A DNA stretch of 64,000 nucleotides, taken from positions 62,001 to 126,000 of the forward strand of contig NZ_JAYROR010000015.1 in assembly GCF_041911615.1 (NCBI RefSeq). The letters are read 5' to 3'. Shown here one piece after another: positions 8,535 to 17,528 of this stretch (position 1 is the stretch's first letter; every line of letters starts with the position of its first letter). The stretch comes from Zoogloea sp041911615 (lineage in GTDB: Bacteria; Pseudomonadota; Gammaproteobacteria; Burkholderiales; Rhodocyclaceae). Both the position numbers and the translations under genes were made by a program. Under the pieces are notes generated by a model. It did not search any database and was not told the DNA's origin. It worked only from the letters and a program-made list of their open reading frames with translations.

Positions 8535-9026
8535 ATGAGACACGTCATCTCTCTTGTCCTCGAAAATGAATCCGGCGCGCTGTCGCGTGTTTCCGGCCTG
8601 TTTTCCGCGCGGGGTTACAATATCGAATCCCTGACGGTGGCGCCCACCGAGGATGCCTCCCTGTCGCGCATGACGATCGTCACCTCCGGCTCCGACGACA
8701 TCGTCGAGCAGATCACCAAGCAGCTCAACAAGCTGGTGGAAGTGGTCAAGGTGGTTGACCTTTCCGAGTCGGCTCACATCGAACGCGAGCTGATGCTCGT
8801 CAAGGTGCGGGCGACGGGCAAGGATCGCGAGGAAATGAAGCGCCTGGCGGACATTTTCCGCGGCCGCATCATCGACGTCACCGATGCCAGCTACGTGATC
8901 GAACTCACCGGCACCCAGGCCAAGCTCGATTCGTTCGTCAGTGCGATCGATGCCGGGCTGATTCTCGAAACCGTGCGTTCCGGCATCTGCGGCGTTGGCC
9001 GCGGGGATCGGGTATTGAAGGTTTAA
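8535..9026 (+). CDS. ilvH: Acetolactate synthase small (regulatory) subunit
   Basis: Regulatory subunit of 163 aa that activates the catalytic subunit and confers valine feedback inhibition in characterised enzymes. The N-terminal ACT domain (residues 1-80) opens MRHVISLVLENESGALSRV and includes the FSARGYNIESLTV segment; the C-terminal half (SGICGVGRGDRVLKV at the end) matches IlvH. It lies 89 bases after ilvI, across a gap with two hairpins, and 72 bases before ilvC. The start has only a weak ribosome site, but the family N-terminus begins exactly here. Confidence 0.96.
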   Translation: MRHVISLVLENESGALSRVSGLFSARGYNIESLTVAPTEDASLSRMTIVTSGSDDIVEQITKQLNKLVEVVKVVDLSESAHIERELMLVKVRATGKDREEMKRLADIFRGRIIDVTDASYVIELTGTQAKLDSFVSAIDAGLILETVRSGICGVGRGDRVLKV

Positions 9027-9098
9027 TGTGGCTTGAGGCGGGCCTCCCCGGCGCGCGTCACGCCTTGATTTGCTCCTCTTCTGTCAGAAAGGCAAGAA

Positions 9099-10115
9099 AT
9101 GAAGGTTTTTTACGATAAGGATGCGGACCTCTCCCTGATCAAGGGCAAGCAGGTGACGATCGTCGGTTACGGCTCCCAGGGCCACGCTCACGCCCAGAAC
9201 CTGAAGGAATCCGGCGTCAACGTGACCGTCGGCCTGCGCAAGGACGGCGCCTCGTGGAACAAGGCCGTCGCCGCTGGTCACAACGTTCAGGAAGTCGCCG
9301 ACGCCGTCAAGGCGGCCGACGTGGTCATGATCCTGCTGCCGGACGAGTCCCAGCCGGACGTCTACAAGAACGACATCGCCCCGAACATCAAGCAGGGCGC
9401 GACCCTGGCCTTCGCCCACGGCTTCAACGTGCATTACAACCAGATCGTGCCGCGCGCCGACCTGGACGTGATCATGGTTGCCCCGAAGGGCCCGGGCCAC
9501 ACCGTGCGCTCCGAATACCTCAAGGGCGGCGGCGTGCCGACCCTGATCGCCGTCTACCAGGACAAGTCCGGCAAGGCTCGCGACATCGCCCTGTCCTACG
9601 CGGCTGCCAACGGCGGCACCAAGGGTGGCGTGATCGAGACCAACTTCCGCGAAGAAACCGAGACCGACCTCTTCGGCGAGCAGGCTGTCCTGTGTGGCGG
9701 CGCTGTCGAGCTGGTCAAGATGGGCTTCGAAACCCTGACCGAAGCCGGCTACGCGCCGGAGATGGCCTACTTCGAGTGCCTGCACGAGCTCAAGCTGATC
9801 GTCGACCTGATGTACGAAGGCGGCATCGCCAACATGAACTACTCCATCTCCAACAACGCGGAGTATGGCGAGTACGTGACCGGCACCGAAGTCATCAACG
9901 AGAAGTCCCGCGAAGCCATGCGCAACGCCCTGAAGCGCATCCAGACCGGCGAATACGCCAAGATGTTCATTCTGGAAGGCAAGACCAACTACCCGTCCAT
10001 GACCGCCCGTCGTCGTCTGAACGCTGCTCACCCGATCGAAGTGGTCGGCGGCCAGCTGCGCGACATGATGCCGTGGATCAAGGCCAACAAGCTCGTCGAC
10101 CAGTCCAAGAACTGA
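9099..10115 (+). CDS. ilvC: Ketol-acid reductoisomerase
   Basis: NADPH-dependent class I (short form, 338 aa) enzyme. It isomerises and reduces acetolactate to dihydroxyisovalerate, the second step of valine and leucine synthesis, and acts in parallel for isoleucine. The Rossmann motif GYGSQGHAHAQNLKESG is near residues 24-40, and the metal-binding segment ETDLFGEQAVLCGG lies near 190. A strong AGAAAGGCAAG ribosome site precedes the ATG. It is the third gene of the ilv operon and is followed 21 bases later by a strong terminator, so pssA and leuA probably use another promoter. Confidence 0.98.
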   Translation: MKVFYDKDADLSLIKGKQVTIVGYGSQGHAHAQNLKESGVNVTVGLRKDGASWNKAVAAGHNVQEVADAVKAADVVMILLPDESQPDVYKNDIAPNIKQGATLAFAHGFNVHYNQIVPRADLDVIMVAPKGPGHTVRSEYLKGGGVPTLIAVYQDKSGKARDIALSYAAANGGTKGGVIETNFREETETDLFGEQAVLCGGAVELVKMGFETLTEAGYAPEMAYFECLHELKLIVDLMYEGGIANMNYSISNNAEYGEYVTGTEVINEKSREAMRNALKRIQTGEYAKMFILEGKTNYPSMTARRRLNAAHPIEVVGGQLRDMMPWIKANKLVDQSKN

Positions 10116-10136
10116 TCTGAGCTGTCTTGATTGACG

Positions 10137-10167
10137 CGCGGGGGACGAAAGTCCCCCGCGTCGTTTC
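10137..10167 (+). terminator. Terminator after ilvC
   Basis: A perfect 10-bp GC-rich stem (10137-10146 with 10151-10160) closes a GAAA tetraloop and is followed by a short T-containing tail. It separates ilvIHC from pssA. Confidence 0.75.
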
Positions 10168-10269
10168 TGGCGCGCGCGACGGCGCCGATGCGCTTTTCCA
10201 CCGCCATTTCAGGCCCGCCGGATTCAGCTGCGTTACAATCCCGTTCGATTTCACTCAGTGCCCGATTCC

Positions 10270-11061
10270 ATGGCCGATCTGCAATCTCGCAAGCCCCTGC
10301 TGAACCCGGAGCGGCGACGCCGCGGCATCTACATCCTTCCCAATCTGTTCACGACCGCTGCGCTGTTCGCGGGCTTCTACGCCATCGTTCAGGCAATGAA
10401 CGGGCTGTACGAGCAGGCCGCGGTGGCGATCTTCATCGCCATGGTGCTCGATGGCCTCGATGGCCGCGTCGCCCGCCTGACCCGTACCCAAAGCGCTTTC
10501 GGGGCCGAGTACGACTCGCTCTCCGACATGGTGTCCTTCGGCGCAGCCCCCTCGCTAATCGTGTACGAGTGGGCGCTCAAGGGCATGGGCAAGCTCGGCT
10601 GGATGGCGGCTTTCATCTACTGCGTCGGCGCTGCACTCCGTCTGGCGCGCTTCAATACCAACATCGACGTGGTCGACAAGCGTTACTTTCAGGGGCTGCC
10701 CAGCCCGGCGGCTGCGGCACTGGTTGCGGGTCTGGTATGGGTGATGATCGACAACGGCATTGCCGGCCCAGACGTGCGCTGGTACGCCTGCGCCCTGACC
10801 ATTTTTGCCGGTGTATCCATGGTCAGCAACGTATTGTTCTACAGCGGCAAGGAAATCAACCTGCGTCGCAGCGTGCCCTTCATCGTCATCATCGCCTTTG
10901 TGCTGGGTTTCCTGCTGGTTTCCAGCTACCCGCCGGGTGTGCTTTTCGGTTTGTTCCTCTGCTATGCGGTCTCGGGTTATGTGCTCGGCGTCTGGAACTG
11001 GATCAAGGGGCGTCGCCGTGGCGCCGCATCGGTTGCGACGCCCGAAAAGACCGACTCATAG
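10270..11061 (+). CDS. pssA: CDP-diacylglycerol-serine O-phosphatidyltransferase
   Basis: Integral membrane enzyme of about 263 aa that joins serine to CDP-diacylglycerol to make phosphatidylserine, the precursor of phosphatidylethanolamine. The CDP-alcohol phosphotransferase signature is complete: Asp61, Asp64-Gly65, Ala68-Arg69, Gly78, Asp82 and Asp86. About eight hydrophobic segments follow. I prefer the ATG giving MADLQSRKPLL; a GTG 12 bases upstream is possible and neither has a clear ribosome site. The decarboxylase gene psd, often found next to pssA in relatives, is absent from the 142-base gap before it. Confidence 0.93.
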   Translation: MADLQSRKPLLNPERRRRGIYILPNLFTTAALFAGFYAIVQAMNGLYEQAAVAIFIAMVLDGLDGRVARLTRTQSAFGAEYDSLSDMVSFGAAPSLIVYEWALKGMGKLGWMAAFIYCVGAALRLARFNTNIDVVDKRYFQGLPSPAAAALVAGLVWVMIDNGIAGPDVRWYACALTIFAGVSMVSNVLFYSGKEINLRRSVPFIVIIAFVLGFLLVSSYPPGVLFGLFLCYAVSGYVLGVWNWIKGRRRGAASVATPEKTDS

Positions 11062-11176
11062 TTTTTCGCCCAGGGCTCTCGCAGTGGGCCCTTTGATTTT
11101 CCCGTTTTTCGTCCGGCCAATTGAACGGCCGGGTACTCGCATAAATCCAATTCAAGCGTCTCGGCAGGAGCCCATC

Positions 11177-12709
11177 ATGAACGACCAGTTGATCATTTTC
11201 GACACGACCCTTCGCGACGGCGAGCAAAGCCCCGGCGCGTCGATGACGCGGGATGAGAAGCTGCGGATCGCGCGTCAACTCGAGCGCATGAAGGTCGACG
11301 TGATCGAGGCGGGCTTCGCGGCAGCCTCGAATGGCGATTTCGAGGCCGTTCGCGCGGTGGCCGAAGCGATCAAGGATTCCCGCATCTGTTCGCTGGCGCG
11401 CGCCAACGAGAACGACATCCGGCGCGCCGGCGAGGCCATTCGCCCGGCGGCCCAGAGCCGCATCCATACCTTCATCGCGACCAGCCCGATCCACATGGAG
11501 AAGAAGCTGCGCATGTCGCCCGACGAAGTCGTCGAGGCGGCGGTGAAGGCGATCGGATGGGCGCGGGAGTACACCGACGATGTGGAGTTTTCGGCCGAGG
11601 ATGCCGGCCGTTCCGAGATCGATTTCCTGTGTCGCATCTTCGAGCAGGTTATCAAGGCCGGCGCGACCACCATCAACGTGCCCGATACTGTCGGCTACAA
11701 CATTCCCGAGCAGTTCGCCGCGACGATCCGCACCCTGATCGAGCGGGTGCCCAATTCCGACAAGGTGATCTGGTCGGTGCATTGCCACAACGACCTCGGC
11801 CTGGCTGTGGCGAATTCGCTGGCGGCGGTGCGCGCAGGGGCGCGGCAGGTCGAATGCACGATCAACGGCCTCGGCGAGCGCGCAGGCAATGCGTCGCTTG
11901 AAGAGGTGGTGATGGCCGTGCGTACCCGCAAGGACGTTTATCAATGCGACACCCGCATCGATACGACCCACATCGTGCCGGCGTCCAAGCTGGTGTCGGG
12001 CATCACCGGTTTCCCGGTTCAGCCCAACAAGGCGATTGTCGGGGCCAACGCGTTCGCCCACGAATCCGGCATTCATCAGGACGGCGTGCTCAAGCACCGC
12101 GAAACCTACGAGATCATGCGCGCCGAAGATGTGGGCTGGACGGCCAACAAACTGGTCATGGGCAAGCATTCCGGACGCAACGCGTTCCGCTCGCGCCTGC
12201 TCGAGCTGGGGGTGGTGATCGAGTCCGAAGAGCAGCTCAACAGCGCGTTTGCGCGCTTCAAGGCGCTGGCCGACAAGAAGCACGAAATCTTCGACGAAGA
12301 TCTGCAGGCGCTGATGAGCGACGACAGTTCTGAGCCCAAGGAACACTTCCGGCTGGTGTCGTCGGCCTTTCATTCCGAAACCGGCGAATCGCCGTGCGCA
12401 CGGGTGACGCTGTCGGTCGGCGGTCGTGAGGAAAAGGTCGAGTCGAGCGGCTCTGGCCCGGTTGACGCGGCGTTCAAGGCGATCGAGAGCATTGCCTCGA
12501 GCGGTGCTGAGCTGCTGCTCTATTCGGTCAATGCGATCACCACCGGCACCGACGCCCAGGGCGAGGTGACGGTGCGGCTGTCGAAGGACGGTCGCGTGGT
12601 CAACGGCCAAGGCGCCGACACCGACATCATCGTCGCGTCGGCGAAGGCTTATCTCAATGCGCTCAACAAGCTGCAGAGCAACACCGAGCGGCTGAATCCT
12701 CAGGTGTGA
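11177..12709 (+). CDS. leuA: 2-isopropylmalate synthase
   Basis: First committed enzyme of leucine synthesis (510 aa): condenses acetyl-CoA with 2-ketoisovalerate, a product of the upstream ilv pathway. The catalytic TIM barrel begins IIFDTTLRDGEQSPGASM (metal- and substrate-binding) and carries the HCHNDLGLAVANS motif. The C-terminal leucine-binding regulatory domain spans roughly residues 390-505 (GESPCARVTLSVGG and SSGSGPVDAAF). GGCAGGAG lies at good distance before the ATG. It follows pssA by 115 bases and ends 17 bases before the convergent DUF2069 gene, with no clear terminator between. Confidence 0.97.
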   Translation: MNDQLIIFDTTLRDGEQSPGASMTRDEKLRIARQLERMKVDVIEAGFAAASNGDFEAVRAVAEAIKDSRICSLARANENDIRRAGEAIRPAAQSRIHTFIATSPIHMEKKLRMSPDEVVEAAVKAIGWAREYTDDVEFSAEDAGRSEIDFLCRIFEQVIKAGATTINVPDTVGYNIPEQFAATIRTLIERVPNSDKVIWSVHCHNDLGLAVANSLAAVRAGARQVECTINGLGERAGNASLEEVVMAVRTRKDVYQCDTRIDTTHIVPASKLVSGITGFPVQPNKAIVGANAFAHESGIHQDGVLKHRETYEIMRAEDVGWTANKLVMGKHSGRNAFRSRLLELGVVIESEEQLNSAFARFKALADKKHEIFDEDLQALMSDDSSEPKEHFRLVSSAFHSETGESPCARVTLSVGGREEKVESSGSGPVDAAFKAIESIASSGAELLLYSVNAITTGTDAQGEVTVRLSKDGRVVNGQGADTDIIVASAKAYLNALNKLQSNTERLNPQV

Positions 12710-12726
12710 ACTGTGGAGCGGCTGGC

Positions 12727-13095
12727 TCAGGCGTCGGTCTGCGACGCCTTGGCAAGCCGCGACGGCGCAGTGTTGCGGGCATAGAACATCGCCGCCAGAA
12801 AGAAGATCACGCTCAACACGGCCTCCGCCAGCGCCAATGCGTTGCCGGGGGCCGGGTCGTTGGTACGGATCACGCCTTCGGTAAGGTAGAGCAGGATCAG
12901 CATCGTGCTCCATTGGTAGGTATAGCGCTTGCCGCGCAGGATGCCGAACAGCGGCACCATCAGCGGCAGCACCTTGAGTGTCATCCACGAGCCGCCGGGA
13001 CGCAGCGGGGCGAGGATGGCCTCCCAGGCGAGGCACAGGGAGATCAGCGCGAGGAGGCTGACTATGGCGATCAGCGAGAGCGTCTTGGGTTTCAT
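12727..13095 (-). CDS. DUF2069 membrane protein
   Basis: Small four-helix membrane protein of 122 aa. It has hydrophobic segments near 7-27, 40-55, 62-78 and 88-105 and the GILRGKRYTYQWSTMLILLYLTEG region diagnostic of DUF2069. Function is unknown. The start ATG overlaps the stop of the WrbA-like gene (ATGA), and wrbA-DUF2069 pairing is common in betaproteobacteria, so the two are co-transcribed. Confidence 0.87.
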   Translation of the reverse strand: MKPKTLSLIAIVSLLALISLCLAWEAILAPLRPGGSWMTLKVLPLMVPLFGILRGKRYTYQWSTMLILLYLTEGVIRTNDPAPGNALALAEAVLSVIFFLAAMFYARNTAPSRLAKASQTDA

Positions 13096-13688
13096 GGTGT
13101 GGCGAGCTTCAGGGCGGTTTCGGCAAGGCGCTTGCCGAGGGCGATGGCGAGGCGTTGTTCTTCGTCGGTGATGCGGGTGTTGTCGTCGTTGCCGGCAACG
13201 TGCGTGGCGCCGTAGGGCGAACCGCCGCTTCGGGTGCGGGTGAGGTCGGGTTCGGAGAAGGGCAGGCCGACGATCAACATGCCGTGGTGAAGCAACGGCG
13301 TCATCATCGACATCAGGGTGCTTTCCTGTCCGCCGTGCTGACTTGCCGACGAGGTGAAAACGCATGCCGGCTTGCCGGCGAGGGCGCCGGAAAGCCATGG
13401 CCCTGCGGTTCCGTCGAGAAAGTACTTCATCGGTGCCGCCATATTTCCGAAACGGGTCGGACTCCCCAGCGCGAGGCCGACGCACTCTTCGAGATCCCGC
13501 ATTTCGGCATAAGGGGCGCCGCTTTCGGGAATATCGGCTTCGGTCGCCTCGCAGACGGTCGAGACGCGCGGCACGGTGCGCAGTCGGGCCGCGGCGCCGG
13601 GTACGGAATCGACTCCGCGGGCGATCAGGTCGGCCAGTGCGCGGACCGAGCCGCGATGGCTGTAGTAGAGAACGAGGATTTCCTGCAT
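13092..13688 (-). CDS. wrbA: NAD(P)H:quinone oxidoreductase, WrbA type
   Basis: Flavodoxin-fold protein of 198 aa, of the type IV FMN-dependent family that reduces quinones by two electrons. The N-terminus EILVLYYSHRGSVRALADLIARG forms the FMN phosphate loop. GSPTRFGNMAAPMKYFLD and FTSSASQHGGQESTLMSM follow, both typical of WrbA, and the C-terminus has GASHVAG-like GATHVAGND. I start at the ATG giving MQEILVLYYSHRG; longer in-frame extensions upstream would overlap the divergent yihY gene and have no homology. It is the first gene of a two-gene operon. Confidence 0.93.
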   Translation of the reverse strand: MQEILVLYYSHRGSVRALADLIARGVDSVPGAAARLRTVPRVSTVCEATEADIPESGAPYAEMRDLEECVGLALGSPTRFGNMAAPMKYFLDGTAGPWLSGALAGKPACVFTSSASQHGGQESTLMSMMTPLLHHGMLIVGLPFSEPDLTRTRSGGSPYGATHVAGNDDNTRITDEEQRLAIALGKRLAETALKLATP

Positions 13689-13724
13689 GGTAGGGCCTGT
13701 GAAACGGAAAGGCATTATACGTAA

Positions 13725-15011
13725 ATGAGCTCCGGGCCTGATTTCCGGGCGGTCGGCGGATCGGTGTGGTGGCGTCTGGCGGTTGGATCGACGGCTTCCT
13801 TGCGCCATCTGCTCGCCGCCGTCTGGCTGCGCTTCTCGGACGGACGCTGCGCCCAGGTGGCCGGCAGTCTGGCGTTCACCACGCTGCTCTCGCTGGTTCC
13901 GTTCATCACGCTGGTGGCGGTGGTGCTCAGCAAGTTTCCACAGTCGGCCAGTCTGGATGCGGCGCTGCGTAGCTTCCTGCTCGACAACCTGCTGCCTGAC
14001 AAGGCGGGCAAGGTGATCGCCACGTACGCGCTGCAGTTCAGCCAGAAGGCAACGAATCTGACCATTGCGGGATCGGTGGTGCTGGTGGTGACGGCCGTCA
14101 TGCTGATGCGCACCATCGATCAGGTCATCAATCAGATCTGGATGGTGCGGAGCCGCCGCCCGTGGGCAACCCGCCTGGCCGCCTACTGGGTCGCCTTGTC
14201 GTTCGGCCCCTTGTTGCTGGCGGGTGGGGTGTTCGTTGCCAGTGCCATGCTGAGCATGTCGCTGAACATCATGAACGAGTCGGTGTGGCTCGAGGCGGCG
14301 GGCTTGCGGCTGGTGTCGCTCACCGTGCTGGGGGCCGTGCTGACGAGCCTGTACTACGCCGTGCCACACTGCAGCGTGCGGATGGTCGATGCGGCGATCG
14401 CGGGATTTCTGGCGGCGCTAGTGTTCATGGTGATGCAGCGGCTGTTCGGTATCTACCTGAGCCATTTTCCGAGCTACACGCTGGTTTACGGTGCGTTTGC
14501 GGCGGTGCCGATCTTTCTCTTGTGGTTGTACCTGTCGTGGATCGTCGTGTTGCTGGGGGCTGCGTTGGCAGCAGTGTTGCCCGAGCGCGATGTGCATCGG
14601 CGTCCGCTGCCGATCTTTCCGGGGCGCAGGCTGTATGCGGCGCTCCTGCTGCTGGCCGAGCTCGTGGCCGCTCAGCGGGAAGGGGGCTTTCGCGGGGTCG
14701 AAGCGCTGGCGGATGCGGCCCGCTGCGGGCATGGCGAAATTCGGGAAATACTCGAGGTGCTCGAATCTGCGCGCCTCGTGGCGCGACATGAGGGGGGCGG
14801 GTGGTTGCTCACGCGATCGGCGCAGCAGATCACACTGGTCGAGATCGCGCACCTCTTCGGCTGGTGCGCGCCGCCTCCAGGCGGGCCTTCGCGCCCGGCG
14901 GAGCAGGCGCTGGCACGGCGTTGGGGGGCGCTGCTTGCTGCGCTGGACCGTGAGGCCGAAAGTCCGATCAGCGCATTGACCGATTCCGCCGATAAACCCG
15001 ACGGGTCATAG
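13725..15011 (+). CDS. YihY/BrkB family inner-membrane protein
   Basis: Multi-pass membrane protein of 428 aa of the YihY family (older annotations call it ribonuclease BN, which is not its activity). About six hydrophobic segments lie between residues 40 and 290, with the family motifs AQVAGSLAFTTLLSLVPF near the N-terminus and YGAFAAVPIFLLWLYLSWIVVLLGA at the end of the membrane domain. A C-terminal cytoplasmic region (about 300-410) resembles a winged-helix fold with RxVARHEGGGWLLTRS. The transport or other role is unknown. It ends 6 bases inside the convergent unknown gene. Confidence 0.88.
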   Translation: MSSGPDFRAVGGSVWWRLAVGSTASLRHLLAAVWLRFSDGRCAQVAGSLAFTTLLSLVPFITLVAVVLSKFPQSASLDAALRSFLLDNLLPDKAGKVIATYALQFSQKATNLTIAGSVVLVVTAVMLMRTIDQVINQIWMVRSRRPWATRLAAYWVALSFGPLLLAGGVFVASAMLSMSLNIMNESVWLEAAGLRLVSLTVLGAVLTSLYYAVPHCSVRMVDAAIAGFLAALVFMVMQRLFGIYLSHFPSYTLVYGAFAAVPIFLLWLYLSWIVVLLGAALAAVLPERDVHRRPLPIFPGRRLYAALLLLAELVAAQREGGFRGVEALADAARCGHGEIREILEVLESARLVARHEGGGWLLTRSAQQITLVEIAHLFGWCAPPPGGPSRPAEQALARRWGALLAALDREAESPISALTDSADKPDGS

Positions 15012-16499
15012 CGGATAGGGGTCGATCTCGTACTGGAACAGTTCGACGGCCGGGGTCTGGATGTCGAGGCTGAGCAGGCGGCCTTGCGCGATGTACAACC
15101 GTTGAGTGTCGGACACGAGCATGAAACGGCGTGCCGAATAGGTGCCGGCCGGTGCCAGGATGGCCTGCTGGCGCCCGAGTGCGGCAATCGGCGGAAGCAC
15201 CAGCGCAGGGCGCATCGGACGGGCCTGCTCGGCGTTGCGGAAACCCACGGATACCGGTTTTGCGGTATTGGCGATGACCTGCAGGCCGAGTTCGATCTGC
15301 TCGGGCGTCTCGGTACGGATCCAGCGGACGATGCATAGTGTCCATGGGTCGTCGTCGCTGCGTCGGATGGCGATCGCAATGCCCGGGGTCAGATTGCTTG
15401 CGGTGCCAGTGACCTGCATGATGGCGTAGCCGGTTGGGCTTTCGTTCACCACCATCCACTCCGAGGCGAAACGGTTCTGGCGCGCCGTGCCGGGCTCACG
15501 CAGCATCTTCCAGATCGTGTCCAGACCGCTGCAGACGCTCACCGCGTACTGGTTGCGCCGCCGGGAGTGCTCCCGGTGGGGCGGCGATGCCCAGTATTCG
15601 CGAACCCGGCGCAACAGGGTGGCGGTTTCGGTGCGAGGAAGGCCGGTCGGCAGATTAGCGGGTTCCGGGCCGTCGCTCTCGAGTTGTTCGATGAGGGCCG
15701 TGGTGCGGCGGGCGAGTTCTTCCGCGGTGAAGTAGACCAGCCCTTCGACGTCGGGCGGCTCGCGACGGTTGATGGAGATGGGCGGCGTGTCCTGGTCGGG
15801 ATCGATCCACAGCCAGCCGAGCCCGCCTTCGCCGGGCGCGCTGTGGCGGACCGAGGTGCTCTTGGCGTTGGCGGCGAGATAGTCCGAAAGCCAGTTGATT
15901 TCCGGTCCAGTCAGGCCCTCGGGCTGGGCGGCGGAGAAGGCCAGCAGATATTTGTAGGCCCGCATCGTCGATTCGGGGATGCTGCCCGGCCGCGCGTCGT
16001 TGGGGTTTTCCGAGCGGCTGCCCTGGAAGAACGAGTGCGCCCTCAGCCAGAATTCGAACGGGGCGCTATTGCCGGCGAGGTGGGCGATGGTGAGCTGTTC
16101 GCCGAGAATCTCGAGCGCTTTGGCGCTGATGGTTTCCGGGTTGCGACGCATCGTTCTCACCAGGCGATGGCGGACTTCTGCGAGCACTTCGTCGTAGCCG
16201 GCGGCGATCTTGCCCAGTGCGGAAACCAGGCGCGTCGCGCCCCGATGGAGGCTGACGGTGAGCGGCAGGGTTGCGGCAGCCAGGCGAATCCGGTGAAGTC
16301 GACTGATGGCGAGGGCGCGCGCGTGGAGCAGGTCGAGGCAGCGGTGAAACTGATTGCGGCTGATTTCGGGGCGCGCCAGTTCGTCGAGATGGCGCACGAG
16401 CGCCGCGAGCTCCAGATCCGCGTCGGGGGTCAGATCGGTAGCCAGCCAGTCGAGGATGGGAGCTGTGCGGTCGGAATGGGGGGATTCGGCGGCGCTCAT
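15006..16499 (-). CDS. Conserved protein of unknown function with PilZ-like C-terminal motif
   Basis: Soluble protein of 497 aa with no signal peptide or membrane segment. The N-terminal 350 residues look helical and are not recognised. Around residues 340-400 an Arg-x-x-x-Arg (REHSR) is followed some 40 residues later by Asn-x-Ser-x-x-Gly (NESPTG). These are the two motifs of c-di-GMP-binding PilZ domains, though spaced more widely than usual. A beta-rich stretch follows (IAIAIRRSDDDPWTLCIVRWI). The PilZ idea is inference. It is transcribed away from the rpsP promoter region and overlaps the 3' end of yihY tail to tail. Confidence 0.8.
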   Translation of the reverse strand: MSAAESPHSDRTAPILDWLATDLTPDADLELAALVRHLDELARPEISRNQFHRCLDLLHARALAISRLHRIRLAAATLPLTVSLHRGATRLVSALGKIAAGYDEVLAEVRHRLVRTMRRNPETISAKALEILGEQLTIAHLAGNSAPFEFWLRAHSFFQGSRSENPNDARPGSIPESTMRAYKYLLAFSAAQPEGLTGPEINWLSDYLAANAKSTSVRHSAPGEGGLGWLWIDPDQDTPPISINRREPPDVEGLVYFTAEELARRTTALIEQLESDGPEPANLPTGLPRTETATLLRRVREYWASPPHREHSRRRNQYAVSVCSGLDTIWKMLREPGTARQNRFASEWMVVNESPTGYAIMQVTGTASNLTPGIAIAIRRSDDDPWTLCIVRWIRTETPEQIELGLQVIANTAKPVSVGFRNAEQARPMRPALVLPPIAALGRQQAILAPAGTYSARRFMLVSDTQRLYIAQGRLLSLDIQTPAVELFQYEIDPYPL

Positions 16500-16667
16500 T
16501 GCCTGCGTTGTGTTCTGAACCAGTTTGCCAGCTTGCTATTGTAATTAAGTTCCCCGAAACATGTGTCCGGAATCGGCGCTGCGGCGCGGGTTCACCTCGT
16601 TCGGCGCGGATGTCGTCGGGTGGCGATGCCCGAGCTGGGGCAATCGATTGCCTGGTTGCGTCTTTTC

Positions 16668-16696
16668 TTGCTGTTTTTGGGATCGTGATTTAATAT
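16668..16696 (+). promoter_or_regulatory. Sigma-70 promoter for rpsP-rimM-trmD-rplS
   Basis: TTGCTG (16668-16673), a 17-base spacer and TAATAT (16691-16696) give a strong housekeeping promoter, placing the start near 16703, about 30 bases before the rpsP ATG. The rest of the 234-base gap from 16500 holds no gene. A TACAAT-like -10 on the minus strand near 16540 may serve the divergent unknown gene. Confidence 0.7.
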
Positions 16697-16733
16697 CCTA
16701 CGTTTTTCCAATTCCATCGGATCAGGGATAGTC

Positions 16734-16985
16734 ATGGTTGTTATTCGTCTTGCCCGTAGCGGTTCCAAGAAGCGCCCTTTCTACAACATCGTTGCCGCCG
16801 ATTCCCGCAATCGTCGCGACGGCCGTTTCATTGAGCGCGTGGGTTACTACAATCCGGTCGCCTCCGGCGCCGAAAAGGGTCTGGTTGTCAACACCGAGCG
16901 CCTGGCTTACTGGCAGGGCAACGGTGCCCAGCTGTCCGAGACCGTTTCCCGTCTCGTGAAGCAGTCTGCCAAGGCTGCTGCCTGA
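16734..16985 (+). CDS. rpsP: 30S ribosomal protein S16
   Basis: Small-subunit protein bS16 (83 aa). The sequence is close to the family consensus: VVIRLARSGSKKRPFYNIV at the start, RDGRFIERVGYYNP in the middle, and an Ala/Lys-rich tail. An AGGGATAG ribosome site precedes the ATG. It is the first gene of the conserved rpsP-rimM-trmD-rplS operon, which joins ribosome assembly with tRNA methylation. Confidence 0.98.
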   Translation: MVVIRLARSGSKKRPFYNIVAADSRNRRDGRFIERVGYYNPVASGAEKGLVVNTERLAYWQGNGAQLSETVSRLVKQSAKAAA

Positions 16986-17018
16986 TTGTGCTGAAACAGT
17001 GCCTGGCCTTCGCGTAAC

Positions 17019-17528
17019 GTGCCGATGATTGTCCTGGGGCGTATCGTCGCTCCCTTCGGCGTCGGGGGTTGGGTGCGGGTTCATCCTTTCGGGGATGATC
17101 CGCTGTCGTGGAAAAAGATGCCCCAGTGGTGGCTCGGCACCGATCCGGATGGTTCGGAGTGGGTGCCTTACACCTTGAAAGGCTGCCGGGAGCACGGGAA
17201 AGGCGGCATTGTCGCGGCCTTTGCCGAGGTTGCCGACCGCAATGCTGCAGAGGCTGTCGATGGTTATTACATCGCAGCGCCGCGCGACGCCTTGCCTGTG
17301 CCGGACAAGGATGAGTACTACTGGGCCGACCTCGTTGGCCTGGCGGTGCGAAATGCTGCAGGGGTGGGGCTGGGTACCGTGACCGGCCTGCTGTCCACGG
17401 GGGCGCACGATGTGCTCCAGGTGCAGGACGGTGACGTCGAACGCCTGATTCCTTTCGTCGCCACTTACGTCACTGCCGTCGATATGGCTGCAGGTTGCGT
17501 CACTGTCGAATGGGAAGCGGACTGGTGA
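17019..17528 (+). CDS. rimM: Ribosome maturation factor RimM
   Basis: 16S rRNA processing and 30S assembly factor (about 169 aa). The N-terminal beta-barrel (VLGRIVAPFGVGGWVRVHPF) precedes a C-terminal PRC-barrel domain containing DEYYWADLVGLAV and a DVLQVQDGDVERLIPFV segment. The start is GTG 17019 or ATG 17025 two codons on; both give the family N-terminus. Its stop overlaps the trmD GTG start as GTGA, so translation is coupled. It lies 33 bases after rpsP. Confidence 0.96.
   Translation: MPMIVLGRIVAPFGVGGWVRVHPFGDDPLSWKKMPQWWLGTDPDGSEWVPYTLKGCREHGKGGIVAAFAEVADRNAAEAVDGYYIAAPRDALPVPDKDEYYWADLVGLAVRNAAGVGLGTVTGLLSTGAHDVLQVQDGDVERLIPFVATYVTAVDMAAGCVTVEWEADW

Noticed and set aside
13725..15011. 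Ribonuclease BN function for the YihY protein.
   Set aside because: That name is an old misassignment; the sequence is a multi-pass membrane protein with no nuclease motif.
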